Part shown: positions 18,400-26,163 of the stretch, piece by piece
Layout: each line of letters starts with the position of its first letter
Numbering within the stretch: the stretch's first letter is position 1
Notes under the pieces: model-generated
Database searches by the model: none
Seen by the model: the letters and a program-made list of their open reading frames with translations, nothing else
Told to the model about the DNA's origin: nothing
Origin: Gammaproteobacteria bacterium
GTDB taxonomy: Bacteria; Pseudomonadota; Gammaproteobacteria; Steroidobacterales; Steroidobacteraceae
Reading direction: 5' to 3'
Length of the DNA stretch: 54,964 bases
NCBI GenBank assembly: GCA_028293765.1
Contig: JAQGOG010000086.1
Span: 1-54,964 of the forward strand
Program-made: the position numbers and the translations under genes

Positions 18400-19191
18400 T
18401 CACCAGCGATTGCGCAACTCGCGTAATTTTACGAAGACCGTGCGCGCATCCGGTCGCTCGCCTATGTCCGGAAAGGCGTTACGCAGTCGCTCGATGACCG
18501 AGGGACTCTGGAGGCGAAAGAACGTGTTGACCGTTTTTTCCTGTCCCAGCGTCGTCACCGTGCTCGCGGCCGGGTCCTGCTCGCGTGCTTCCGCGAGCAG
18601 CGCCGCGGCGTACGCGTTATCGGGTTCTCGATCGAGAGTGAACTCCAGGTTACGTGCCAGATACTCGTGTCCTGGGAACACACGCGTGGTGTCAGGGAGT
18701 CGAGCGAGCTGTGTTACGAAAGTGTCATACAGCAGTTCTGGACTCCCGCCGTTATGACAGTTCCCGGCTCCAGCGTTGAACAGCGTATCCCCACAGAAGA
18801 GAGCGGGTTCGTCGCCACGCGCCAGCAGACAGATGTGCGCCATAGTGTGTCCCGGCGTGTCGAGGCACTCCAGCTCGACCGTTCGCCCGACGCGGATAAC
18901 ATCACCCTTAGCTAAGCCGCGATCTACGCCGCCAATGCGTGCCGCGGCGCCGGCATGCGCGGAAACGCTCGCGCCGGTGGCGGCGGTAAGCCCTTCATTC
19001 CCGCCCGTGTGATCGCGGTGCTCATGAGTGTTGAGGATTTGCGTGATCTCCCACCCTTTTTGCCGCGCTGCGTCCAAGCACAGGCGCCACTCAAGGGGAT
19101 CCACTGCCAAGGCCTCGCCTGTCTCTGGACAGGCAATGAGGTAGTGGAAATTCCGATATGAATTCGCCGACCAGATGCGTTCAATCAACAT
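18400..19191 (-). CDS. gloB: Hydroxyacylglutathione hydrolase (glyoxalase II)
   Basis: This metallo-beta-lactamase-fold enzyme hydrolyses S-lactoylglutathione to lactate and glutathione in methylglyoxal detoxification. The 263-residue product has the metal-binding THEHRDH, a later His in DTPGHTMAH, the bridging Asp in LFCGDTLF and the His in FPGHEY; the C-terminal HAGH domain ends TVFVKLRELRN. The ATG at 19191 is chosen because it begins the family N-terminus (MLIERIWSANSYRN) and is preceded by AGGA. E. coli GloB is 251 residues. It is divergent from the unknown gene at 19326. Confidence 0.94.
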   Translation of the reverse strand: MLIERIWSANSYRNFHYLIACPETGEALAVDPLEWRLCLDAARQKGWEITQILNTHEHRDHTGGNEGLTAATGASVSAHAGAAARIGGVDRGLAKGDVIRVGRTVELECLDTPGHTMAHICLLARGDEPALFCGDTLFNAGAGNCHNGGSPELLYDTFVTQLARLPDTTRVFPGHEYLARNLEFTLDREPDNAYAAALLAEAREQDPAASTVTTLGQEKTVNTFFRLQSPSVIERLRNAFPDIGERPDARTVFVKLRELRNRW

Positions 19192-19325
19192 AATCGTCCT
19201 GCCTCGCTCGTAGCTTGCCACGGTGCGCTCGCGCGCTGCTGTTGCTTTGCTGCAACGTACCCCGAAAGCCGCCGACGAGCCATAATGGGTGCCAGTTGGC
19301 CTCCCGCATCGTCACTGACGGGACA

Positions 19326-19796
19326 ATGCCCACCGAGCGAGCTATGACGCACACGTTTTTGTTCGAGCCGGCGATCTGGACGGGGTCGGGAACATTCTGG
19401 CGCGGCGACGGCGAGCCAATGGAGGCGCAGGGACGGACCGAGATTTCCCATCGCGCCGACTGTTGGCTGCTCTCGGGAACGCTGAAAGTCCTAGGCTCAC
19501 CACCGGTGGAATTCGTCAGCGCGTATTGCATAGAACCGCCAACCCGCAATCACGCCAGCATGAAATGGGCCTCCGAGAACGCTCCCCTTGGCAGGCTTCA
19601 GGGTACTTATTCGGTCATTGGGAGCTGTATCTTCTGCGTGTACCGGTGTCAGGATTCCGGCTATCACGGGGCGGAGCACCTGGAACAGCTCGATGCCAAC
19701 AGTTATCGCAGCGCGGGAGTCCTGTTGCTGCAGGATCGCGGCCTGTCGTCCTGGCAGATCGTGTTGCGGCGCTCGCGCCCAAAGGAGCCTGTCTGA
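19326..19796 (+). CDS. Conserved-looking hypothetical protein, beta-rich, family not recognised
   Basis: I do not recognise the family. The product is about 156 residues from ATG 19326, or 150 from ATG 19344; both starts have weak ribosome-binding sites. It opens MTHTFLFEPAIWTGSGTFW, has alternating short hydrophobic strands (FVSAYCIEPP, LQGTYSVIGSCIFCVYRC, RSAGVLLLQ, WQIVLRR) and no signal peptide or membrane helix. The pattern of strands and repeated Gly-Ser turns would suit a small beta-barrel (lipocalin-like) fold, which is inference from the strand pattern only. It sits between the divergent gloB and the pirin gene and could share a transcript with the latter, 92 bp downstream. Confidence 0.6.
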   Translation: MPTERAMTHTFLFEPAIWTGSGTFWRGDGEPMEAQGRTEISHRADCWLLSGTLKVLGSPPVEFVSAYCIEPPTRNHASMKWASENAPLGRLQGTYSVIGSCIFCVYRCQDSGYHGAEHLEQLDANSYRSAGVLLLQDRGLSSWQIVLRRSRPKEPV

Positions 19797-19888
19797 TCCG
19801 TTTCGCTCTGGCGCGGCCGCATTTGTGCCGGGAACCCGAGCCGATTGCCTTCGCTCAAGAACAAACAACTGATAATCAGGAGCGCGAC

Positions 19889-20590
19889 ATGCTCGAAGTG
19901 CGCCGCAGTCTCGATCGAGGTTATGCCGATCACGGCTGGCTCAAGACGTACCACACGTTCTCGTTTGCCGATTACTACGATCCGGTGTACGAAGACTACG
20001 GTTCTCTGAGTGTCATCAATGAAGACCGCATCAAACCCGGCAAGGGCTTCGATAGCCACGCCCATCGCGACGTGGAGATCCTGACGTACGTTCTCGCAGG
20101 TGAGCTCGAACATCAGGATTCCATGGGCAACAGCTCTATCCTCCGTCCGGGCGACGTGCAGCGGATGAGCGCGGGTGCCGGCATCACCCAGAGCGAAAGC
20201 AATCACTCCGCCGCTCACGAAGTACATCTGCTGCAGATCTGGATCAAGCCCAGTGCGGCGGGCGTGCCTCCCAGCTACGAGCTGAAACATTTCCCGGCCG
20301 GCGAGAAGCGCGGGAAGCTGCGGCTCATCGCCTCCGCGTCGGGTGAGAACGCCTCAGTGAGCATCCACCAGGACGCACGCATCTACGGCGGATTCTTCAA
20401 TGCGGCTGAGCGTGCCGAGTTCGAAGTCGCCAAGGGACGGCGCGCCTACGCGCACGTGGCGAGCGGCTCGATTGCAGTGAACGAAACCCGTTTGAATGCC
20501 GGCGATGGGGTCAAGATCACCAAGCCCGGCCGCATCGCCCTGCAGAGCGGCCGCGACGCCGAGGTCATCATGTTCGACCTGCATAGTTGA
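19889..20590 (+). CDS. Pirin family protein (YhhW-like, bicupin)
   Basis: The 233-residue cytoplasmic bicupin matches E. coli YhhW (231 residues) in length and motifs. The N-terminal segment DHGWLKTYHTFSFADYYDP is a family signature. Metal ligands lie in GFDSHAHRDVEILTYV (two His), and the Glu and His of the second half follow in the QRMSAGAGITQSESN region. YhhW has quercetin 2,3-dioxygenase activity in vitro; the physiological substrate is not known. The ATG at 19889 follows a clear AGGAG. The longer open frame upstream of it is not coding. A hairpin of the local repeat family begins 3 bp after the stop and may end the transcript. Confidence 0.94.
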   Translation: MLEVRRSLDRGYADHGWLKTYHTFSFADYYDPVYEDYGSLSVINEDRIKPGKGFDSHAHRDVEILTYVLAGELEHQDSMGNSSILRPGDVQRMSAGAGITQSESNHSAAHEVHLLQIWIKPSAAGVPPSYELKHFPAGEKRGKLRLIASASGENASVSIHQDARIYGGFFNAAERAEFEVAKGRRAYAHVASGSIAVNETRLNAGDGVKITKPGRIALQSGRDAEVIMFDLHS

Positions 20591-20592
20591 TT

Positions 20593-20621
20593 GGCTGAAA
20601 GACGCCCGGGGCGCTTTCAGC
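20593..20621. repeat. Repeat-family hairpin (module A), possible pirin terminator
   Basis: GCTGAAAG at 20594-20601 pairs with CTTTCAGC at 20614-20621, with further CGCC/GGCG pairing inside. It begins 3 bp after the pirin stop. The same hairpin recurs at 28799-28827 and 29532-29559, so it is a dispersed element that may have been recruited as a terminator. Confidence 0.7.
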
Positions 20622-20641
20622 AAGCGCGCCGAGCGGCGCGT

Positions 20642-20773
20642 ACTGGCCCGCGAGCAAAAGGCGTGACTTTTGCTCGCTAGATAGCGGGCCAGTTCAGTTC
20701 GCGCAGCGTTTAAAGGTGCGGCTTTTGCCGGGGGCGCCCAGCCCGGGGCGCGTAGCCGGCTAGATAGCGGGCC
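20642..20773. repeat. Mosaic intergenic repeat cluster downstream of ctaB
   Basis: ACTGGCCCGC (20642-20651) and GCGGGCCAGT (20684-20693) enclose an inner hairpin, CGAGCAAAAG with CTTTTGCTCG (20651-20676). The 15-mer GCTAGATAGCGGGCC occurs at 20676-20690 and again at 20759-20773. The 17-mer at 20741-20757 (GCCCGGGGCGCGTAGCC) is an exact reverse complement of 28857-28873. AGGTGCGGCTTTTGCC here differs at two positions from AGGCGTGGCTTTTGCC near 28891. This fills most of the 207-bp spacer between the convergent pirin and ctaB genes, where no gene is visible. Confidence 0.75.
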
Positions 20774-20797
20774 CGTTGGTGGGGAGGGCGCTTTCGT

Positions 20798-21712
20798 TTA
20801 AAGAACGCTGCCCTGGGTCGTCGGCAGGTAGTGGTCCACCAGGAGTGCCGCGAAGAGGTACATGAGATACGTCACGGAGAATTTGAACACCCGCATGGGA
20901 AGCTCCTCTCGAGCGGTGATCTTCAGCGCGAGTGCGTAATAGAGAAAGATGACGTTCAGTACGAGCGCGACGCATAGGTAGAGCAGGCCGCTCATGTGCG
21001 TCAGAAACGGCATCAGCGTCACGACGAAGAGGAGCACGGTGTACAACAACACGTGCAGTCTTGTGTAAGCCAGCCCGTGCGTTACCGGCAGCATCGGAAT
21101 GCCGGCGCGCGCATATTCATCGCGACGTGCGATCGCAAGCGCCCAGAAATGCGGCGGTGTCCAGATGAAAATGATGAGGAACAGCAGCAACGCATTCGGG
21201 TCGATGTTGTTGGTGACCGCAGCCCAGCCGAGTACCGGCGGAGCCGCGCCGGCCGCGCCGCCGATCACGATGTTTTGCGAGGTCGCACGCTTGAGCCACA
21301 CCGTGTAGACCACTGCGTAGCCGATGAGCGATGCAAAAGTGAGCGCGGCGGTCAGCAGATTGACCAGAAAGGAGAGGATCGCCATCGCCGTCAGGCCGAG
21401 CACCGCGGCGAAGACGAGTGCCTTTCGTTCGGTCAGCTGTCCGGTCGGCAGCGGCCGCGCCCGGGTCCTTGCCATTTGCTCATCGATGCGCCGGTCGAGA
21501 ACGTGATTGATGGTCGCGGCGCACCCGGAGGCGAGCGCGATACCGAGATTTCCCCACAGAAGAGCATCGAGCGGCGGCCAGCCGGGGCTCGCGAGCAGCG
21601 TGCCCACGATTGCCGTGAATGTGATGAGCGCGACGACCTTCGGCTTCGTCAATTCAAGGTAGCGCCGCCAGACCGGTGGCGCCGGCGGTGCGAGATCCGA
21701 TGTCGTCGACAC
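20798..21712 (-). CDS. ctaB: Protoheme IX farnesyltransferase (heme O synthase)
   Basis: This UbiA-superfamily membrane prenyltransferase attaches a farnesyl group to heme B, giving heme O for the terminal oxidase. The 304-residue product has the first Asp-rich motif in [21 protein letters not shown] and the second region around [24 protein letters not shown], given here as [10 protein letters not shown] and [15 protein letters not shown], with about nine membrane helices. It begins at a GTG at 21712, 69 bp after ctaA. The next enzyme, heme A synthase, is its upstream neighbour, so heme O and heme A synthesis are encoded together at the end of the oxidase cluster. Confidence 0.96.
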   Translation of the reverse strand: MSTTSDLAPPAPPVWRRYLELTKPKVVALITFTAIVGTLLASPGWPPLDALLWGNLGIALASGCAATINHVLDRRIDEQMARTRARPLPTGQLTERKALVFAAVLGLTAMAILSFLVNLLTAALTFASLIGYAVVYTVWLKRATSQNIVIGGAAGAAPPVLGWAAVTNNIDPNALLLFLIIFIWTPPHFWALAIARRDEYARAGIPMLPVTHGLAYTRLHVLLYTVLLFVVTLMPFLTHMSGLLYLCVALVLNVIFLYYALALKITAREELPMRVFKFSVTYLMYLFAALLVDHYLPTTQGSVL

Positions 21713-21781
21713 GGTATTAGTCGGAAAATTCGCGAGGTGGAAGGAGGCGCAGGGTAGCAGATCGCGCCCGAGGCTCCGTCC

Positions 21782-22831
21782 TCATCGCGCGCCAGTCCGG
21801 CGGACCAGTGCGAGCGTCCCCAGCAGTAGTAACGCGGCGCCGGCTGTGTGCGCCGTGGTCAGCTGTAGCGGAAAAGTCTTCAACACCATGGATATCCCAA
21901 TGGTGAGCTGCAGCGCAAGCGCTCCGAGTACGGCGCAAGCCGCGGGCAGCGCGCCGGACAGCGACTGCCGGAAAACGACGAACACAGATGCGACGCCGAG
22001 CGCGAGCGTCGCCACAACCGCCCCTAGCCGATGGGTGAGATGGATCGCCACGCGAGCAGGGTTATCGAGAATGCCGCCCTCGTAGTTAACTCCTAGGCCT
22101 CGCCATAGCACGAATGCGTTCCGGTAGTCCGTATGCGGCCACCAGGCGTTCTGACAGGTGGGAAAATCTGGGCAGGCCACAGCAGCGTAGTTGCTGCTCG
22201 TCCAGCCTCCCAGCACGATCTGCACGGCCAGCGCGATGAGGCCTGCGATCGCGAGCAGATGGGCTACCTGCATCGCGGCCGCCCCACCCCCGCCGCCGCC
22301 AGTGAATGCCGGCCGTCCCGCGCCCTGCATTCGCATGCCGCCCCACGACGTCCGAGGCAACGACATCCAGAGCCACCACAGCAATCCCAGCGTCGTCATG
22401 CCGAACAGCAGGTGAAGCGTGACGATCAGCGGTTTGAGCTGCCACGTCACGGTGAGCATTCCGAGAATTCCTTGCACCACGACCGTCGCCAGCAGCGCGA
22501 CTGCATAGGTGATGCTCAGCAGCCTCTGGCGCCGAGAGACGATCGCGAGCGCCGCGATCACCACGATGATGAGCCCGAGAGTGCTGGCGGCGTAGCGGTG
22601 GATCATCTCCCGCCACGCCTTGCCGACATTCAGCGGCTTGCTCGGGAAAGCAGCCTGTGCGGTAGCGCTCTGCTCGGCGCCGAGTGGCGTGACATGGCCA
22701 TAGCACCCGGGCCAGTCGGGACAGCCGAGGCCCGCCGCCGTCAGGCGCACATATGCGCCGAGCACGACGACGACGAAACACAACAGCACGCCGGCAAGCG
22801 CAAGGCGGCGAATCGAGAGGGCGACCGGCAT
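21782..22831 (-). CDS. ctaA: Heme A synthase (CtaA/COX15)
   Basis: CtaA hydroxylates and oxidises the C8 methyl of heme O to give heme A for aa3-type oxidases. The 349-residue protein has eight predicted membrane helices in two four-helix halves. Conserved features are GAYVRLTAAGLGCPDWPGCYG with its Cys pair near the first helix (motif read as AGLGCPDWPGC), the heme-ligand His in MIHRYAAS and HLLFGM, and AIHLTHRLGAV plus LTTAHTAGAALL in the second half. The gene lies between the SCO-like gene and ctaB, all on the minus strand. Confidence 0.95.
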   Translation of the reverse strand: MPVALSIRRLALAGVLLCFVVVVLGAYVRLTAAGLGCPDWPGCYGHVTPLGAEQSATAQAAFPSKPLNVGKAWREMIHRYAASTLGLIIVVIAALAIVSRRQRLLSITYAVALLATVVVQGILGMLTVTWQLKPLIVTLHLLFGMTTLGLLWWLWMSLPRTSWGGMRMQGAGRPAFTGGGGGGAAAMQVAHLLAIAGLIALAVQIVLGGWTSSNYAAVACPDFPTCQNAWWPHTDYRNAFVLWRGLGVNYEGGILDNPARVAIHLTHRLGAVVATLALGVASVFVVFRQSLSGALPAACAVLGALALQLTIGISMVLKTFPLQLTTAHTAGAALLLLGTLALVRRTGAR

Positions 22832-22854
22832 GGTGGGGAGGGTTCTTTCTCGTC

Positions 22855-23475
22855 TCAGCCTATGTGGGATAGCCGCAGGAGTTTTTGCAGATCTTCGAGC
22901 AATCCTTTCGGGTTTTGGCGCGCATCGTAACTCATCATCAGATTGCCGAGCGGGTCGACGATGAACACCGAGTAGGGCCGGCCGTCCTGCGGAAATTCAC
23001 GCAGCACCCGTGCTCCGTCCGCGCCGGTCGCGTCCAGCACGCTGAGGCCCGCATGCTCCTTGGCGAGGAACTCACGTGCGCAGCAGTTCCCTGTCGTCAG
23101 GAAAACCCGGTCGACCCGCGTCATGTTGTTGTTCAAGGAGAGACGCGTCTGGCGCATGACGTAGAGCGCCTGCCGGCATGGCTCATCGCAGTTGCCGGTG
23201 CCGATGTAGACGAGTGACCACTGCGTCCGAAACTCGTTTGCCGACCCCGCAGTCGGCGGCGGACCGGACTCTGAGAGGCTTACACGCGGCAGACGCACGA
23301 CGGGGAGCGGTCGAGCCGGGCTGATGAGCGTGCCGTGATTGACCCGTCTCACAGGACGCCAGTCGGTCGCGTAGTACATGTAGAACGCAAGCAGCAGGGG
23401 CACGAGGAAGAGCGCCGCGAGTGTCGCCAGCATGCGCAGGTTGCGCGCCCGAAGGTCGTCCGGGGTCGTGCTCAT
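22855..23475 (-). CDS. Membrane-anchored SCO/thioredoxin-fold-like protein of the oxidase cluster
   Basis: The 206-residue protein has one N-terminal membrane helix (about 14-36) and a periplasmic domain that looks like a reduced SCO fold. Cys96 and Cys100 form a CxxxC (CDEPC) at the start of the first helix, as in the copper-binding motif of SCO1/SenC, and a VFIVDPLGNLMMSYD strand pair occurs near the end as in SCO proteins. A second pair, Cys-Cys in TTGNCCARE, is unusual. The distal His ligand of SCO1 is not obvious. The ATG at 23475 overlaps the SURF1 stop by 4 bp. A role in copper delivery or thiol reduction for CuA assembly is inferred from fold and location; a gene in this place is commonly annotated only as hypothetical. 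Confidence 0.75.
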   Translation of the reverse strand: MSTTPDDLRARNLRMLATLAALFLVPLLLAFYMYYATDWRPVRRVNHGTLISPARPLPVVRLPRVSLSESGPPPTAGSANEFRTQWSLVYIGTGNCDEPCRQALYVMRQTRLSLNNNMTRVDRVFLTTGNCCAREFLAKEHAGLSVLDATGADGARVLREFPQDGRPYSVFIVDPLGNLMMSYDARQNPKGLLEDLQKLLRLSHIG

Positions 23476-24206
23476 GTGTGGACTTTGACCTTTCGTTTGC
23501 TCAGGACGGCCCAAAAAACGACCACCAGGGCCGCGAAACACCACCACTGGATCGCATAGGACCAGTGCCGCAGCGGTTGCATCCCCGGCGGATGCCAGTC
23601 CCGGACATAGCCATCCGGCTCCTTTGCGTCCAGCAGCACGATGCGCGGCTCCAGTGGCCGGCCGAGCGCCGCGCTCAATTCGCTCATTGTCGGATACGCC
23701 GTCACTTTCGGCCACCCGCCCTTCGCCAGCGTGGGTGCCGCGCGGCCGCTCTCCAGGCCGGCACTGGGGAGGTTGTCGGCACGTCCCGTCACCGTCACCG
23801 GGCCATGCGACTCGATGGCGACACCGGGAAGCCGTTCCCGCAGCCCCGTGAACGGTACCCAGCCCCGGTCGACCAGCGCGATGCGTCCGTCGGGCCGATC
23901 GAGCGGCGTCAGCACCTCATACCCCGCCCTGCCGCCGTAAGTGCGGTTATCCAGGAGAAACTGGTGTTCCGCGTCGAGCCGTCCGATGACACTCACCCGC
24001 TGGAATCGCGGTACTTCGTCGAGGCCCAGCGAGTCGAGCGCGAGTACTTTCTCGGTGCCACGCGAGAATTTGTCCCACTCCGCCTGCCGCGCATTCCCCT
24101 TGTCCCACTGCCAGAAACCAAGGCGTACAAACAGCGCGCACAGGAGCACGGCGAGGACCGTCAGAAGCCAGGGGTGAGCGACAGCACGGGTACGGGAGTT
24201 GCTCAA
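23472..24206 (-). CDS. SURF1 family cytochrome oxidase assembly protein
   Basis: SURF1 (Shy1) helps insert heme A into subunit I of cytochrome c oxidase. The 244-residue product has an N-terminal membrane helix (PWLLTVLAVLLCALFVRLGFWQ, seen as PWLLTVLAVLL then GFWQWDKGNARQ), a periplasmic loop with VLVDRGWVP-like sequence (IALVDRGWVPF), and a C-terminal helix (YAIQWWCFAALVVVFW). These two helices with the W-rich ends are the family pattern. Translation appears to begin at a TTG at 24206. Its stop overlaps the start of the SCO-like gene (ATGA), so the pair is translationally coupled. Confidence 0.9.
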   Translation of the reverse strand: MSNSRTRAVAHPWLLTVLAVLLCALFVRLGFWQWDKGNARQAEWDKFSRGTEKVLALDSLGLDEVPRFQRVSVIGRLDAEHQFLLDNRTYGGRAGYEVLTPLDRPDGRIALVDRGWVPFTGLRERLPGVAIESHGPVTVTGRADNLPSAGLESGRAAPTLAKGGWPKVTAYPTMSELSAALGRPLEPRIVLLDAKEPDGYVRDWHPPGMQPLRHWSYAIQWWCFAALVVVFWAVLSKRKVKVHT

Positions 24207-24236
24207 AATCCCATAGCCTATAAACTGCGCGGCAAG

Positions 24237-24473
24237 ATGGAAACTCTGATCCGGGTGTTGATCCTTGGGGTACTCGTGGCCATCGTCGCGAGCCTTGGCT
24301 CCGCACTATTCCACCTGTCACGCGGCAAGGAAGCCGACTCGGCCAAAATGGCTCGTGCCCTGACAATCCGGATCACTCTGTCACTGGCGCTGTTCGCGCT
24401 GCTCATCATCGCCTGGTACATGGGGCTGATCTCGCCCCACACCGTGCAACCCGCGGCTCCGAACAACCCCTGA
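24237..24473 (+). CDS. Twin-transmembrane small protein (DUF2909-like)
   Basis: The 78-residue protein has two membrane helices (about 5-26 and 45-65) separated by a short basic loop with HLSRGKEADSAKMARALTIR (only partly conserved). This matches the DUF2909 'twin transmembrane' family often found between the SURF1 and subunit III genes of gammaproteobacteria. Here it lies on the plus strand, opposite to the surrounding oxidase genes. It starts 31 bp from the SURF1 start and converges on ctaE with 27 bp between stops. It therefore needs its own promoter in the short divergent spacer. A part in oxidase biogenesis is inferred from location only. Confidence 0.82.
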   Translation: METLIRVLILGVLVAIVASLGSALFHLSRGKEADSAKMARALTIRITLSLALFALLIIAWYMGLISPHTVQPAAPNNP

Positions 24474-24500
24474 AGCTCTCCCGTAGGCGGTTCCAACCCA

Positions 24501-25388
24501 TCAGAGCCAGTAGACGAAGATGAACAGGCCCAGCCACACCACATCGACGAAGTGCCAGTACCAGGCGACCGCTTCGAACGCGAAGTGCTTCTTGGGTGTG
24601 AAGTGTCCACGCAGCACGCGCAGCCAGATGACCAGCAACATGATCGCGCCGACCGTCACGTGCAGACCGTGAAAGCCGGTGAGCATGAAGAACGTCGACC
24701 CATAGATGCCGGTTGACAGCTTGAGGCCGAGATCCTTGTAGGCCTCGCCGTACTCGTGCGCCTGCAGGCCCACGAAAGTGAATCCCAGCAGGAACGTCAG
24801 CGCCAGGAACACCGTGAGCGTCCCCCGTTTGCCGGCACGGAGCGCGTGGTGCGCAATGGTAATCGTGAGTCCGCTGGTGAGCAGAATCGCTGTGTTGATT
24901 GCCGGGAGGCCGATGGCGGCAATCGTCTCGAACGTGGAATCGGCATGACCGCCGACGTGCGCCGGGCCGTTGGTCGGCCACGCGCCTTCGAATTTCGGCC
25001 ACAGTAAGAAGTTCGTGAATACCTTGACGCCCTGGCCGGCGAGCCACGGCACCGACAACGTGCGGGCGTAAAACAGCGCGCCGAAGAAGGCGGCGAAGAA
25101 CATGACTTCGGAGAAGATGAACCACATCATTCCCATGCGGAACGACCGGTCTACCTGATCATTGTAAATGCCGTGCTGGTTCTCGCCGATGACCGTGGAG
25201 AACCATCCGAAGAACATGTACGCCAGCAGCACCACGCCCGGAGCGAACGACCAGCCGCCTGCCCAGTCGTTGAAGTACGAGATGGCGCCGAGCATCAGCG
25301 CAAACAGCGCGACAGAGCCCCGGATGGGCCACGCGCTGTCGTGCGGTACGTAGTAGTGGCTGGTGTCAGGAGCGTGTGCGTTTGCCAT
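24501..25388 (-). CDS. ctaE: Cytochrome c oxidase subunit III
   Basis: The 295-residue seven-helix inner-membrane protein is subunit III of the aa3-type oxidase. Family landmarks are SEVMFFAAFFGALFY, the acidic residue in LGFTFVGLQAHEYGEAYKD (read as LLGFTFVGLQAHEYGEA), FMLTGFHGLHV and the C-terminal AVAWYWHFVDVVWLGLF. It stabilises subunit I and helps sustain proton uptake. An extended loop around residues 125-155 (LWPKFEGAWPTNGPAHVGGH) is longer than in the mitochondrial protein and is common in gammaproteobacterial versions. It lies downstream of ctaG in the oxidase run. Confidence 0.96.
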   Translation of the reverse strand: MANAHAPDTSHYYVPHDSAWPIRGSVALFALMLGAISYFNDWAGGWSFAPGVVLLAYMFFGWFSTVIGENQHGIYNDQVDRSFRMGMMWFIFSEVMFFAAFFGALFYARTLSVPWLAGQGVKVFTNFLLWPKFEGAWPTNGPAHVGGHADSTFETIAAIGLPAINTAILLTSGLTITIAHHALRAGKRGTLTVFLALTFLLGFTFVGLQAHEYGEAYKDLGLKLSTGIYGSTFFMLTGFHGLHVTVGAIMLLVIWLRVLRGHFTPKKHFAFEAVAWYWHFVDVVWLGLFIFVYWL

Positions 25389-25426
25389 GTCTTAGTCTTT
25401 CCCAGGAGATAGCGGGATTCGCGCGC

Positions 25427-25972
25427 CTACCGCGCCGAGGAGACCCGCGACGATTCATCATAAAAAGTGTATGCGAGCGTGATCCGGTCCACGTGCTTCG
25501 GCAGGGCCGGGTCCACGATGAAACGCACCGGCATCTTCCGTTCTTCGTTCAGCGCGAAGTGCTGCGGCGAGAAGCAGAAGCACTCCGTCTTGTGAAAATA
25601 CGCCGCCACCATGGAGGGGGCGATGTTGGGGACCGCCTGCGCGGTGCTGGCGTGGCCCGTGAGATTGTGCGCGATGAACTCTGCCGAATAGATCTGGCCC
25701 GGATGCACTTCTATCGTGCGCACGACCGGCCGGAAGTCCCAACCCCCGGAGCTGGCGACGTCCGCCAGGAACTCGATGGTGACCGTGCGGCTCGGATCCG
25801 GATGTTCGATGGCCTTCACACGCTGCAGCAGTTTCGTCTGGTCGCCGTAGCCGGTCACCGAGCACAGCACGTTGTACAAAGGGACGAGCGCGAAACCGAA
25901 CCCGAAAGCTCCCAGAGCGATCGCGAGGAGCTTCCAGGTCATCGACAGGTTGGCGCGCTTGAAGTCGGTCAT
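25427..25972 (-). CDS. ctaG: Cytochrome c oxidase assembly protein CtaG (COX11)
   Basis: CtaG/COX11 delivers copper to the CuB site of subunit I. The 181-residue protein has one N-terminal membrane helix ([19 protein letters not shown]) followed by the [12 protein letters not shown] segment and a periplasmic immunoglobulin-like domain. The copper-binding CFCFSPQ motif is intact, as is the preceding FHKTE. Its ATG overlaps the stop of the small membrane gene by 4 bp, and ctaE follows 38 bp after its own stop, as is usual for coxBA-ctaG-coxC operons. Confidence 0.95.
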   Translation of the reverse strand: MTDFKRANLSMTWKLLAIALGAFGFGFALVPLYNVLCSVTGYGDQTKLLQRVKAIEHPDPSRTVTIEFLADVASSGGWDFRPVVRTIEVHPGQIYSAEFIAHNLTGHASTAQAVPNIAPSMVAAYFHKTECFCFSPQHFALNEERKMPVRFIVDPALPKHVDRITLAYTFYDESSRVSSAR

Positions 25973-26163
25973 TTCGATCCGCGGACCAGCGTCAGAACGA
26001 TGAAGCCGAAATAGAAGAACAGGGCAACCAGGCCGAACACGAGCGCCGTGCGGCGTATGCCCCGTTTGCGCTTTTCTGCAGCATCGACCTGGCTCAATCC
26101 GGCAGTTTCCAAGGGACGTTCCTCGAGCGGCGCGCCGCCGTTAATGTGCGGCGCCGCGGGCAA
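25969..26163 (-). CDS. Small single-span membrane protein between ctaD and ctaG
   Basis: The 64-residue product has a soluble N-terminal half and one C-terminal membrane helix ([20 protein letters not shown]) preceded by a strongly basic stretch (EKRKRGIRR), giving an N-in topology. It has no recognised domain. Its first ATG overlaps the 3' end of ctaD by 23 bp, and its stop overlaps the ctaG start by 4 bp, so it is embedded in the operon. Small one-helix genes in this position are known in several proteobacterial oxidase operons and are thought to be assembly factors or minor subunits. That function is inference here. Confidence 0.78.
   Translation of the reverse strand: MPAAPHINGGAPLEERPLETAGLSQVDAAEKRKRGIRRTALVFGLVALFFYFGFIVLTLVRGSK

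Noticed and set aside
19463..19888. N-terminal extension of the pirin gene
   Set aside because: The extension overlaps the unknown gene in a different frame. The ATG at 19889 with AGGAG gives the family N-terminus and normal length.
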